From Coriobacteriaceae bacterium (GTDB taxonomy: Bacteria; Actinomycetota; Coriobacteriia; Coriobacteriales; Atopobiaceae): a stretch of 64,000 nucleotides of DNA. The notes beneath the pieces were generated by a model. That model saw nothing but the letters and a program-made list of their open reading frames with translations. It was not told the DNA's origin and searched no databases. Of the stretch, positions 34,139 through 44,384 are shown piece by piece. The stretch is taken from the NCBI GenBank assembly GCA_004557505.1, contig SFGZ01000002.1, positions 62,001-126,000 of the forward strand, given 5' to 3'. Position 1 is the first letter of the stretch; each line of letters begins with the position of its first letter. Both the position numbers and the translations under genes were made by a program.

Positions 34139-35083
34139 ATGATCAAGACACCCCTCTGCGAGCTGGTGGGCATCGAGAGACCCATCTTCCAGGGCGGCAT
34201 GGCATGGATTGCCGACGCAAGCCTTGCCGCCGCCGTCTCCGAGGCCGGCGGCCTCGGCATCATCTCGGCCATGAACGCCGGCCCCGACTGGGTGCGCGAC
34301 CAGGTTCGCGAGTGCCGAGAGCGCACGGAGAGGCCCTTTGGCGTCAACGTGATGCTCCAGAGCCCCTTTGCGACGGACGTCGCCAAGGTCGTGGCCGAGG
34401 AGCGCGTGCCCGTCGTGGTGACAGGTGCCGGCAACCCCAGCGCGTACATGGCGGCGTGGAAGGACGCGGGCGTGAAGGTGATCCCCGTGGTCTCTTCCGT
34501 GGCGCTTGCCCGCCTCCTCGAACGCGCGGGGGCGGACGCCCTCGTGGCCGAGGGGGGCGAGTCCGGCGGCCACATCGGCGACCTCTCGACCATGGTCCTC
34601 GTGCCGCAGGTGGTCGATGCCGTTAAGGTGCCGGTCCTGGCTGCCGGGGGCATCGCAGACGGACGTCAGGTCGCCGCGGCCTTCATGCTGGGCGCCATGG
34701 GCGTGCAGGTGGGGACCCGCTTCCTCGTGGCGAGCGAGTGTACGGTGAGCCAGGAGTACAAGGACCGCATCATCAAGGCCAAGGACCTCTCGACCATCGT
34801 GACCGGACGCAGCATGAACGGTGCCGTGCGCTGCCTCAAGACGCCCTTCTCGCAGGAGTTCGCCCGCCGCGAGCGTGCCGGAGCAACCCCCGAGGAGCTG
34901 GGCAAGTTTGGTGCCGGCTCCCTGCGCAAGGCAGCAAAGGACGGTAACTACGGAGAGGGCTCCTTCATGGCCGGCGAGGTTGCCGCCATGGTCCACGAGG
35001 AGCAGACGGCCCAGGAGATCGTCGACGACCTCATGGGCGGTGCCGAGAGGTGCCTGGGGGAGGCCGCCACATGGATCTCGTAG
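34139..35083 (+). CDS. fabK: enoyl-ACP reductase II (FMN)
   Basis: FabK performs the last, NAD(P)H-dependent step of each elongation round with FMN. I chose ATG 34139 (314 aa, MIKTPLCELVGIERPIFQGGMAW). The family's flavin and substrate motifs are visible: IFQGGMAWIADASLAAAVSEAGGLGIIS, VVTGAGNPSAYM, AEGGESGGHIGDLSTM, VLAAGGIADGRQVAAAFMLGAMGVQVGTRFL (shown in pieces). FabK instead of FabI is typical of streptococci, clostridia and Coriobacteriia and implies triclosan tolerance. Its stop overlaps fabD. Confidence 0.93.
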   Translation: MIKTPLCELVGIERPIFQGGMAWIADASLAAAVSEAGGLGIISAMNAGPDWVRDQVRECRERTERPFGVNVMLQSPFATDVAKVVAEERVPVVVTGAGNPSAYMAAWKDAGVKVIPVVSSVALARLLERAGADALVAEGGESGGHIGDLSTMVLVPQVVDAVKVPVLAAGGIADGRQVAAAFMLGAMGVQVGTRFLVASECTVSQEYKDRIIKAKDLSTIVTGRSMNGAVRCLKTPFSQEFARRERAGATPEELGKFGAGSLRKAAKDGNYGEGSFMAGEVAAMVHEEQTAQEIVDDLMGGAERCLGEAATWIS

Positions 35084-36024
35084 ACACCGCCGCGCGTCCC
35101 AACGTCGCGTTCCTCTTTGCGGGCCAGGGCTCCCAGAGGCCCGGCATGGGGCACGCGCTCTACGAGGCGAGTCCCGCCGCCCGCGCTGTCCTTGACGCGG
35201 TGGAGGAGGTTCGCCCCGGCACGCGCGAGCAGTGCTTCTCGGGCACCAAAGAGGAGCTTTCGCTTACTGCAAACACGCAGCCCTGCGTCTTTGCCGTCGA
35301 CCTCGCCTGCGCCTGCGCGCTGCGCGAGCGCGGCATCGTGTCGGCGGCCGTGGCGGGCCACTCGCTCGGCGAGGTCGCGGCGCTCGCCTTTGCGGGCGCG
35401 TTTGACGTGGCCTGCGCAACGCGCCTGGTCTCGGAGCGCGCCCGTCTCATGACTGCGTGCTGCGAGGAGCACCCCGGTGCCATGCGGGCCGTGCTCAAGC
35501 TCGACGCGGCGACCGTCGAGGCCCTGTCTGCCAAGGCCGGAGAGGCCTGGCCGGTGAACTACAACAGCCCGCTCCAGACCGTGGTCGCGGGGTCCCCGGC
35601 GGCATGCGAGAGGCTTGACGCCCTGGTTCGCGAGGCCCGCGGCCGCTCGATGGCGGTCGCCGTCTCGGGCGCCTTCCACAGCCCGTACATGGCGGCCGCC
35701 ACGGAGGGCCTCGCCGCGTACCTGGCGGCAAACCCGCCGCAGGCACCGGCCGTGACGTGCTGGGCAAACCTCACCGGCGCACCCTATGCGAGCACGCCGG
35801 AAGAGATCTCTAAGACCCTCTGCGCGCAGGTCTCTCACCCTGTCCGCTGGGTGGACGAGCTCTGCGGCCTTAAGGCCGCAGGCATCGACACCTTTGTGGA
35901 GGTGGGGCCCGGCCACACGCTCACGGGCCTCGTGAGGCGCACGCTCGAGGACGTGACCACCTACAACGTCGAGACGCCCGACCAGCTCGAAGAGGTCGTC
36001 CGGGCGCTCGGGAAGGATGCATAG
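35071..36024 (+). CDS. fabD: malonyl-CoA:ACP transacylase
   Basis: The ATG at 35071 follows GGGGGAGG and overlaps the fabK stop by 13 bases. The 317-residue enzyme loads malonyl units onto ACP. Motifs are FLFAGQGSQRPGMGHAL, the nucleophile VAGHSLGEVAAL, Arg in SERARLM, and the catalytic His in VSGAFHSPYM. Length is normal. The ending FVEVGPGHTLTGLVRR matches the family. Confidence 0.94.
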   Translation: MDLVDTAARPNVAFLFAGQGSQRPGMGHALYEASPAARAVLDAVEEVRPGTREQCFSGTKEELSLTANTQPCVFAVDLACACALRERGIVSAAVAGHSLGEVAALAFAGAFDVACATRLVSERARLMTACCEEHPGAMRAVLKLDAATVEALSAKAGEAWPVNYNSPLQTVVAGSPAACERLDALVREARGRSMAVAVSGAFHSPYMAAATEGLAAYLAANPPQAPAVTCWANLTGAPYASTPEEISKTLCAQVSHPVRWVDELCGLKAAGIDTFVEVGPGHTLTGLVRRTLEDVTTYNVETPDQLEEVVRALGKDA

Positions 36025-36026
36025 CC

Positions 36027-36797
36027 ATGGCTGAGAGGATCGCGGGAGCCGGCCAGGGGGCCGCCCGCCGCGTCGCGCTTGTCACCGGGGGCTCGCGCGG
36101 CATTGGCCGCGCCTGCGCCGAGAGGCTCGCGCGCGACGGCTTTGACGTGGGCGTCATCTACGCCGGCAACCAACAGGCCGCCGAGGGCTGCGTGCGCGCC
36201 CTCGAGGGGCTGGGCGCGCGGGCCGCGGCGTATCGCTGCGACGTCGCCGATGCCGATGCCGTCAAGGCCACGGTGGCGCAGGTGACCAAGGACCTCGGAC
36301 CTGTGTGGGCGCTCGTGAACAGCGCGGGCATCACGCGCGACGGGCTCTTCGCCCGCATGCGCGACGAGGACTTCGACCTCGTGCTCGACGTGAATCTCAA
36401 GGGCACCTTCAACATGGTCCGCGCGCTTGCGAGAAACTTCATGAGGCAGCGCGGCGGGCGCATCGTGAACGTGAGCTCCGTCGTGGGCCTGCACGGCAAT
36501 GCGGGCCAGGCCAACTATGCCGCGTCCAAGGCGGGGGTGGTGGGCCTCACCAAGTCGGTGGCGGCAGAGCTCGCCGGCCGGGGCGTCACCGCAAACGCCG
36601 TCGCGCCCGGCTTCATCGACACCGACATGACCGAGAAGCTCCCGCAGGAGGTGCGCGACGCCTACGCAGCCCGCATCCCTCTGGGAAGGCTCGGCTCTGC
36701 CGATGAGGTCGCAGGCGTCGTGGCGTTTCTCGTCTCGGATGCGGCGAGCTACGTGACGGGCGAGGTCATTCGCATCGACGGCGGGCTGTGCATGTAG
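36027..36797 (+). CDS. fabG: 3-oxoacyl-ACP reductase
   Basis: The 256-residue short-chain dehydrogenase has the NADPH motif VTGGSRGIGRA, NSAGIT, catalytic Ser in VNVSSVVGL and YAASKAG with Tyr and Lys. The C-terminus DAASYVTGEVIRIDGGLCM is the FabG ending. It starts two bases after the fabD stop. It reduces 3-oxoacyl-ACP in each elongation cycle. Confidence 0.94.
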   Translation: MAERIAGAGQGAARRVALVTGGSRGIGRACAERLARDGFDVGVIYAGNQQAAEGCVRALEGLGARAAAYRCDVADADAVKATVAQVTKDLGPVWALVNSAGITRDGLFARMRDEDFDLVLDVNLKGTFNMVRALARNFMRQRGGRIVNVSSVVGLHGNAGQANYAASKAGVVGLTKSVAAELAGRGVTANAVAPGFIDTDMTEKLPQEVRDAYAARIPLGRLGSADEVAGVVAFLVSDAASYVTGEVIRIDGGLCM

Positions 36798-36858
36798 GCC
36801 CTGCCCGCTGCCGTTGGGCCTGGGGCTGCGGCGGGGCCGCACGCCAGAAGGGGGAAAG

Positions 36859-38109
<1,251 letters not shown>

Positions 38110-38368
38110 TCCTCTGCGAGATGCTGGCCCAGAGCTGCTGCGTGCTCCTCGCCCAGGGCGGCGCGCCAAGGGACGCCACGCCCTACTACACGAGCCTCGA
38201 CAAGGTGCGCTTCAAGCACCCGGTGCGCCTCGGTGACACCGTGGAGCTCACCTGCGAGGTCACGCGCTCGCGGGGCATGTTCCACTTCGCGCACGGCGTT
38301 GCCAAGGTGGGCCAGGACGTCTGCTGCGTCGCGGACATGTCGTTTGCCCTGGTGCCCAAAAAGGACTG

Positions 38369-39709
38369 ATGACCATGTTCCAGAAGGTCCTCATCGCAAA
38401 CAGGGGAGAGGTCGCCGTTCGCGTGATCCGCGCCTGCAAGGAGATGGGCGTCAAGACCGTTGCCGTGTACTCGACGGCCGACAGCGAGGCCCTGCACGCC
38501 ACGCTTGCCGACGAGGCCTACTGCATAGGCGGCCCGCGCGCGAGCGAGAGCTACCTCAACACCGACGCCATACTCACGGTGGCGCTTGAGTCGGGCGCCT
38601 CGGCAATCCACCCGGGCTACGGATTCCTCTCCGAGAACGTCGAGTTTGCCCAAGAGTGCAACGATCACGGCCTGGTGTTCGTCGGTCCCTCGCCCGAGGT
38701 CATGCGTCGCATGGGCGACAAGGACGAGGCGCGCCGCACGGCCAAGGCGGCCGGCGTGCCCGTGGTTCCCGGCTGCGACCTGCTCGAGTCCGCCGAGCAG
38801 GCACGGGACGAGGCCGAGAGGATCGGCTGCCCCGTGCTGGTGAAGGCCCGCGCCGGCGGCGGTCGCGGCATCCGCAAGGTCGAGAGCCCGGAGGACGCAC
38901 CGGCCGCGTTCGAGACCGCCAGCGCCGAGGCACAGGCCGCCTTCGGCGACGGCAAGTGCTACATGGAGAAGTTCGTCTCTCCCGCGCACCACGTCGAGGT
39001 GCAGATTATTGGCGACAAGCACGGCAACGTGCTCTCACTCGGCGAGCGCGAGTGCTCGGTGCAGCGCAGGAATCAGAAGCTCCTCGAGGAGAGCCCAAGC
39101 CCATGTCCCGCCCTTTCCGATGACGTTCGCCTGCACATGGAGGCCTGCGCCCGCGACCTCGCCCGCTCCGTGGGCTACGAGGGCGTTGGCACCATAGAGC
39201 TCCTGCTCGACGACAGCGGCAGCTTCTGGTTTATGGAGATGAACACGCGCTTGCAGGTCGAGCACCCCGTGACGGAGTTCGTGACGGGCAAGGACCTGGT
39301 CAAGTGGCAGCTCCGCGTGGCCGCCGGCGTGCCGCTGGGGTCCTCGCAGGAGGACATTTGCGTGGCGGGACACGCCATCGAGTGCCGCATCAACGCCGAG
39401 ACGGCGGACTTCAGGCCGTCCTGCGGCGGCATCACGATGCTCCACGTGCCAAGCGGCCCGTGGGTTCGCTTTGACTCCTCGCTCTACGTGGGCTGCGTGG
39501 TGCCGCCCTATTACGACTCGCTCTTGGGCAAGCTCGTGGTCTACAGCCCCACGCGCGAGGAGGCCATCCGCAAGATGCGCTCGGCCCTGGGCGAGCTCGT
39601 GATCGATGGCGTGGAGTGCAACGCCGACCTCCAGCTGGACCTCCTCTCGAACGGGGAGTTCCTCTCCGGGAACTACCACACCAACCTGATGGAGCGCCTC
39701 TATGAGTAG
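38369..39709 (+). CDS. accC: acetyl-CoA carboxylase, biotin carboxylase subunit
   Basis: The 446-residue enzyme carboxylates biotin on AccB with ATP and bicarbonate. It starts MTMFQKVLIANRGEVAVRVIRACKEMG (pieces of the family N-terminus), has the glycine-rich loop KARAGGGRGIRKV, MEKFVSPAHHVEVQI, GERECSVQRRNQKLLEE and MNTRLQVEHPVTE with catalytic Glu/Arg. The start shares bases with the fabZ stop (ATGA). It is intact, although its substrate carrier AccB is not encoded here. Confidence 0.95.
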   Translation: MTMFQKVLIANRGEVAVRVIRACKEMGVKTVAVYSTADSEALHATLADEAYCIGGPRASESYLNTDAILTVALESGASAIHPGYGFLSENVEFAQECNDHGLVFVGPSPEVMRRMGDKDEARRTAKAAGVPVVPGCDLLESAEQARDEAERIGCPVLVKARAGGGRGIRKVESPEDAPAAFETASAEAQAAFGDGKCYMEKFVSPAHHVEVQIIGDKHGNVLSLGERECSVQRRNQKLLEESPSPCPALSDDVRLHMEACARDLARSVGYEGVGTIELLLDDSGSFWFMEMNTRLQVEHPVTEFVTGKDLVKWQLRVAAGVPLGSSQEDICVAGHAIECRINAETADFRPSCGGITMLHVPSGPWVRFDSSLYVGCVVPPYYDSLLGKLVVYSPTREEAIRKMRSALGELVIDGVECNADLQLDLLSNGEFLSGNYHTNLMERLYE

Positions 39710-41123
39710 CACGCGCGACAAGAGCGAGAACGAGCTCGAGGGTCCGGTCACCGAGGTCCCCATAGACGTGCCGCCCCGCATGGTGCTGGTTCGCTGCCCG
39801 CACTGCCGGCACGTGGTCGAGGCGGGGATCCTCTCGCGCGGGCTTGACGTGTGCCCGCGCTGCGGCCACCACATGCGCCTCTCGGCCAGGCGGCGCATCA
39901 GGCTCACGGTGGACGCCGGGAGCTTCGTCGAGTGGGACGCCGGGGTTGCACCCCACGACGTGCTTAACTTCCCCGGCTACCAGGAGAAGCTCTCCGCCGC
40001 CGAGGCCGCCTCGCGCGAGCGCGAGGCCGTGGTGTGCGGGCAGGCCACCATAGGCGGCGAGCGCTGCGCCCTCTTCGTGATGAACTCCGCCTTCATGATG
40101 GGGTCCATGGGGAGCGCCGTGGGCGAGAAGATCACGCGCTGCTTCGAGCGCGCCCTCGCCGACGGCCTGCCCGTCGTCGGCTTCACGGTCTCCGGCGGCG
40201 CGCGCATGCAGGAGGGCGCGACCTCGCTCATGCCTCTGGCCGACCCCTCGCGCGAGGTGCCGCGGTGCCCGGCGGCCTTCCCGGCCGAGCCTCGCTGGCC
40301 CGCGCCGCGCCACCCGCAGCCGCCCCTTGAGGCGGATTCCGCCACGCCCCACGACCTGGTCCGCCGCGTGCGCGACACCAACAGGGCAAGCGTCCCCACG
40401 GTGGCCGAGCAGGCCTTCTCCGGGCTCATCGAGCTTCACGGCGACCACCTCTTTGGCGACGACCCGGCCGTGGTGGGAGGCATCGCGCTTCTCGGCAGGC
40501 GCCCCGTGACCGTCATCTGCACCGACCGCGGGCGCACCACCAAGGAGCGCGTGGCGAGGAACTTTGGCTCGCCGGAGCCCGAGGGCTACCGCAAGGCGCT
40601 GCGCCTCATGAGGCAGGCCGAGAAGTTCGGCCGGCCCGTGGTCTGCCTGGTGGACACCTCTGGCGCCTACCCCGGCATGGAGGCCGAGGAGCGAGGCCAG
40701 GGAGCCGCCATCGCGGACGGCATCATGGCCATGAGCGGGCTGCGCGTGCCCGAGGTGAGCGTCATCATGGGGGAGGGCGGCTCCGGCGGCGCGATCGCGC
40801 TGGCCACGGCCGACCGCGTGCTCATGCTCTCGGACGCCGTCTACTCCGTTGTGAGCCCCGAGGGCTGCGCGTCCATCCTCTGGAAGACGCCCAAGCGCGC
40901 GGCGGAGGCCGCCGAGGCGCTGGGGATCACGGCACCCACGCTGGAGCGGCTTGGCATCGTCGACGGGGACATCGACGCGACGGGCCTGGGGACTCCCGAG
41001 TTCGCTGCCCGCCTTGCCGACCGGCTTCGCGAGGAGCTTGCCGAGCTTGAGGCCATGGGTGTCGACGAGCTCGTTTCCACTCGATACGAGAGGTTCCGTC
41101 GGATGGGGAGGTTCGAGGCATGA
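39702..41123 (+). CDS. accDA: acetyl-CoA carboxylase carboxyltransferase: AccD N-terminal half fused to AccA
   Basis: Residues 1-175 are AccD: zinc ribbon (RCPHCRHVVEAG ... VCPRCGHHMRL), MNSAFMMGSMGSAVGEKI and VSGGARMQEGATSLM. After that the family's next roughly 110 residues (the TDPTTGGVTASFA region and CoA-binding IGFAGPRVIEQT) are absent. A low-complexity Pro/Ala/Arg stretch leads into AccA (TPHDLVRRVRDTNRASVPTV, ELHGDHLFGDDPAVVGGIA, VDTSGAYPGMEAEERGQGAAI, MGEGGSGGAIALA). The frame is open throughout. Natural accD-accA fusions keep both full domains, so this looks like an internal deletion or assembly error. Carboxyltransferase activity is unlikely. Confidence 0.85.
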   Translation: MSSTRDKSENELEGPVTEVPIDVPPRMVLVRCPHCRHVVEAGILSRGLDVCPRCGHHMRLSARRRIRLTVDAGSFVEWDAGVAPHDVLNFPGYQEKLSAAEAASREREAVVCGQATIGGERCALFVMNSAFMMGSMGSAVGEKITRCFERALADGLPVVGFTVSGGARMQEGATSLMPLADPSREVPRCPAAFPAEPRWPAPRHPQPPLEADSATPHDLVRRVRDTNRASVPTVAEQAFSGLIELHGDHLFGDDPAVVGGIALLGRRPVTVICTDRGRTTKERVARNFGSPEPEGYRKALRLMRQAEKFGRPVVCLVDTSGAYPGMEAEERGQGAAIADGIMAMSGLRVPEVSVIMGEGGSGGAIALATADRVLMLSDAVYSVVSPEGCASILWKTPKRAAEAAEALGITAPTLERLGIVDGDIDATGLGTPEFAARLADRLREELAELEAMGVDELVSTRYERFRRMGRFEA

Positions 41124-41992
41124 GCGAGGACGCGGCCGCAAGGCCCATAGGGATTCTGTGTGACAGCTCGGCCCCGCTCACGCGGGCCGAGGCGGCGGCG
41201 CTTGGCTGCACGCTCGTCTCGATGCACTACCAGGTGGATGGGGTGCGTCGCGCCGAGGTCTACGAGGGCGAGAACGACGACTACGACACGCTCTACCGCA
41301 ACGCCAAGATCCTGGGCACCGAGGCGGTCTTCCAGTCCGCGTGGGCCAAGGCGTTCCGACGTCTCCTCGAGGGCGGCTCCGACGCGCTGTGCATCACGAT
41401 GTCGTCGCGTCTCTCCGGCACGTACCGAAGCGCCAGGGAGGCGCGGGCGCAGCTTATAGCCGAGGGCTTCGACGGCGAGAGGATCGCGCTTCTCGACTCC
41501 TGGACAACCTCGGGCGGGCTGGACTTCCTCATCCGGCGGGCGCGTCGGCTCGTCGTGGGCGGCGCCACGCTTGGACAGACCGTCTCGCAGCTTGAGGGCG
41601 CGCGGGCGCGGCAGGGCATAGCCTTCACGGTCCCCAGGCTTGACGTGCTCAGGAGGTCCGGCCGTCTGGGCGCAACGCGCCGCGCCGTCGCCGGCAAGCT
41701 TGACCGCCACCTCATCATGACGCTTGACCAGGGCGGCATTCGCGACGTCGACGTGGCGCACGGTACCACGGCCGTGGCGAGGTCGCTGGTCAGGCAGGTG
41801 CCCGAGGGCGCGCGCGACGGGCTGCTCATCGTGACGGGCTACGGCGCCTCCGATACCACCGGCGCGGTGGTCGAGTGCATCCAGCGGCGGCTCCCTCAGG
41901 CGGAGGTTTCGGTGCGCGACGGCGGCCCCGTGGTCTCGCTGCACCTGGGCGTGGGCTCCGTGAGCCTTGCCTGGGACGTGCCCGGGGAGTAG
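41120..41992 (+). CDS. DegV family fatty-acid-binding protein
   Basis: The 290-residue protein overlaps the accDA stop (ATGA) and closes the operon. DegV hallmarks are IGILCDSSAPLTRAEA, the SAWAKAFRRLLEGG and TMSSRLSGTYRSAREA region that binds the fatty-acid carboxylate, LLDSWTTSGGL, and FTVPRLDVLRRSGRLG. DegV/FakB proteins present fatty acids to the FakA kinase in Gram-positives. Placement behind the fab-acc genes fits a lipid role, for example using exogenous fatty acids. Confidence 0.85.
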   Translation: MSEDAAARPIGILCDSSAPLTRAEAAALGCTLVSMHYQVDGVRRAEVYEGENDDYDTLYRNAKILGTEAVFQSAWAKAFRRLLEGGSDALCITMSSRLSGTYRSAREARAQLIAEGFDGERIALLDSWTTSGGLDFLIRRARRLVVGGATLGQTVSQLEGARARQGIAFTVPRLDVLRRSGRLGATRRAVAGKLDRHLIMTLDQGGIRDVDVAHGTTAVARSLVRQVPEGARDGLLIVTGYGASDTTGAVVECIQRRLPQAEVSVRDGGPVVSLHLGVGSVSLAWDVPGE

Positions 41993-42013
41993 GGCGGCAG
42001 GGCCGGCGGGGCC

Positions 42014-42154
42014 GTCACACATCCGTACCCGAAGCTGTGACCCGCGCAGGTCGATACATGATCGTGCCCCGAACGTGTTGCGTGCCGTCACACATCCGTA
42101 CCCGAAGCTGTGACCCGCGCAGGTCGTCACAGCTTCGTGCCCCGAACGTGTGAC
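42014..42154. repeat. two tandem copies of a 68-bp intergenic dyad repeat
   Basis: The second unit (42087-42154) is a long imperfect palindrome. It begins GTCACACATCCG, has inner arms AAGCTGTGAC and GTCACAGCTT around CCGCGCAGGTC, and ends CGAACGTGTGAC. The first unit (42014-42080) has the same sequence with substitutions in its right half. Near-identical units recur at 48,897-49,040. They lie between degV and the convergent fecCD-type gene, so they may act as a bidirectional terminator. Confidence 0.85.
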
Positions 42155-42161
42155 GCCTTCC

Positions 42162-43166
42162 TCACCCCTGCCTTTTGCTCCGCAGCAGGTAGAGGAAGAA
42201 GGGGGCGCCAAGGCAGCCCATGATGATGGAAACGGGAATCTCGCCTGGCTCCATAACGATGCGCCCGACGCCATCGCACAAGGTCACGATGGTCGCGCCC
42301 AAGAGCGCCGACAGAGGTAGCAGCCTATAGTGGTCGGAGCCGACTATCAGGCGCGCTATATGCGGGACGATGAGTCCCACAAATGAGAGCATGCCAACGA
42401 CAGATATGGCAGCGCCGGCGAGCAGCGATGAGCAGACAATGAGCGAAAAACGAAAGCGCTGCACGTCAAGGCCGAGGGACAACGCCGTCTCCTCGCCAAG
42501 CAGCAGCACGTTCATCTTGCGAGGCAACAGAAAACAGAGCGCGATGCCCAGCGCCGCATACGGGGCGATAGAGCGAAACTGCTCCCAGACCACCCCGTTG
42601 AGGCCGCCCACCAAAAAGCCCGCTGCGTTTTGGAGGTTCTCAGAGAAGAAGGTCCTGATGAGATCGGAAAAGGCCGAAAAGAGAGCCGAGATGGCTAGCC
42701 CAGACAAAATGAGCTGAGTGGACGAAGTGCCGCCGCGGCGCGCAAGCACATAGACGAGCATGGTGGTTGCAAAGGCGCCCAAAAAGGCAAAGAGGGGCAG
42801 CTGCGGGGCGAGCGCGGGCACGGCCACCAAGCAGAGATATCCGGCAAAACTCGCCCCCGCCGTCACGCCAATCGTGGAGGGCGATGCCAGGTGATTGCGC
42901 ATGATGGCCTGCAGGATGCAGCCAGACAGCGACAGGCACATGCCGACGATTGCCCCGGTCAGCGCGCGGGGCAGGCGAAGGCCCGTGATGATGAGCGTGC
43001 TGTGTGGGGCGCCGCCGCCAAAAAGGGCTGCGATAACCTGATCGGGCGGGATATGGCTGGAGCCTACGGAAACGCTGAAGATCAGGCTGGCAAGCAGGAG
43101 AAGGATGGCCAGCAACACCGCTGGCACCCCGCTCAATCGTGCCGTCTGTTCCCTTACAGCATCCAA
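42162..43166 (-). CDS. FecCD-family ABC permease for siderophore, haem or cobalamin
   Basis: The 334-residue protein has about ten membrane helices and the family's motifs LPRALTGAIVGMCLSLSGCILQAIMRNHLASP, GVTAGASFAGY, LLLGEETALSLGL and VGLIVPHIARLIVG (the ATPase contact loop). It is transcribed away from the substrate-binding and ATPase genes (43274 onward), so the three parts of one importer share a divergent promoter region of about 100 bases. The substrate cannot be told from the permease. Confidence 0.9.
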   Translation of the reverse strand: MDAVREQTARLSGVPAVLLAILLLLASLIFSVSVGSSHIPPDQVIAALFGGGAPHSTLIITGLRLPRALTGAIVGMCLSLSGCILQAIMRNHLASPSTIGVTAGASFAGYLCLVAVPALAPQLPLFAFLGAFATTMLVYVLARRGGTSSTQLILSGLAISALFSAFSDLIRTFFSENLQNAAGFLVGGLNGVVWEQFRSIAPYAALGIALCFLLPRKMNVLLLGEETALSLGLDVQRFRFSLIVCSSLLAGAAISVVGMLSFVGLIVPHIARLIVGSDHYRLLPLSALLGATIVTLCDGVGRIVMEPGEIPVSIIMGCLGAPFFLYLLRSKRQG

Positions 43167-43273
43167 GCGCTGCTTCCTTCAAGCCCGTGCATCCCCGCAA
43201 TGCACTCGTTCCCGTATTCCGTATGAGACTCTGCTACGATTTTCGTGACATTATACCTTGGAGGGGATCCCCG

Positions 43274-44371
43274 ATGAAACGTTTTCGACTGGCTTTATGC
43301 GCGTTGCTGGTGACGTGTGCCCTTGCTGCCTGCGGTGGCACGCAGGGCGTCCCGGGTGCCGCCGAGCCGCCGGCACCTCAGGGGAGCGGCGCGCAACAAT
43401 CCGGCGGCAAGCAGGCGCTCAGAGACCACTACCTCGAGAAGGCCAACCAGGTAACGGTCACAGACAAAGAGGTGACCTTCTCCGATGCCGCCTGTGAGAA
43501 GGGGGAGACCAAGACCCTCGCTCGCGGTGTCAATGACGTTGTGATCTTGTATCCCTCCTACACCGCGCTCTGGTATGAGGCGGGTGGCACTGCGGCTGGC
43601 GTCATCGGCGGCGAAACGTCTGCCGAGCAATACAAATACCAGATCGGGCGAGACATCACCCAAGACGCGGGCGTCGATGTGGTAGCCGATGGAGTTTCGG
43701 CGACACATTGGGATATCGAGAAGATCATCGGCATGAAGCCAGACCTTATCATCTGCTCGCCGGCGGCAAAGGGCTACTCAACCATCAAGGGGCCAGCCGA
43801 GGCGGCAGACATCCCCGTCATCGCCGTGGACTACGAAAACTTCCAGGACTACCTCAAGTGGTTCAAGGTGTTTCAGGCGCTGGGCGGCAGCGATGACGCA
43901 AGGGGCATCGCCGAGGACACCCTCGACCAGGTCGTGCAGACCGTCCTCTCCTGCCCAGAGAAGGGCCCCAGGACGCTGCCCCTCATGTGCGGCCCCAAAT
44001 CGCTCGAGGTGCAAACCGCGAACACCGCCGTCGGCGCCATGCTCGAGGAAATGCATGCCACCAACATCGTTGACGGGTGGCCCAACGCCCACAACGTGGA
44101 CCGCCTCGACGTCAGCATGGAGACGCTTGTAAGCGAGCAGCCCGAGAAAATCCTCATCTCGCATCACACTGCGGTCACGGATGTCGTGCCCCTGGTGAAA
44201 GAGCGCCTGGGCGCAGACGATCTGTGGGACAGCCTGGATGCGGTCAAAAACGACGATGTGTACGTGCTCGACCCCGCGCTCTTCCACAACCGCCCGAACC
44301 ACAGATACGCGGAGGCATACAAGGCGCTCGCCGAAGCGCTCTATGGGGACCAGGCAAACGGCGAGGGCTGA
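43274..44371 (+). CDS. ABC transporter substrate-binding lipoprotein (metallophore/corrinoid class)
   Basis: The ATG at 43274 gives a typical lipoprotein signal (MKRFRLALCALLVTCALAAC, lipobox LAAC, Cys20), 365 residues. The body is a class III periplasmic-type binding protein (VVILYPSYTALWYEAGG, IEKIIGMKPDLIICSPAAKG, IPVIAVDYENFQDYLKWF, VYVLDPALFHNRPNHRYAEAY). These proteins bind Fe-siderophore, haem or B12 for FecCD importers. The next gene is the ATPase 13 bases on. Confidence 0.88.
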   Translation: MKRFRLALCALLVTCALAACGGTQGVPGAAEPPAPQGSGAQQSGGKQALRDHYLEKANQVTVTDKEVTFSDAACEKGETKTLARGVNDVVILYPSYTALWYEAGGTAAGVIGGETSAEQYKYQIGRDITQDAGVDVVADGVSATHWDIEKIIGMKPDLIICSPAAKGYSTIKGPAEAADIPVIAVDYENFQDYLKWFKVFQALGGSDDARGIAEDTLDQVVQTVLSCPEKGPRTLPLMCGPKSLEVQTANTAVGAMLEEMHATNIVDGWPNAHNVDRLDVSMETLVSEQPEKILISHHTAVTDVVPLVKERLGADDLWDSLDAVKNDDVYVLDPALFHNRPNHRYAEAYKALAEALYGDQANGEG

Positions 44372-44384
44372 GGCCGGTCGCGGC

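Noticed and set aside
39702..41123. Natural accD-accA fusion
   Set aside because: Known fusions keep the whole AccD carboxyltransferase domain. Here its C-terminal half is missing.
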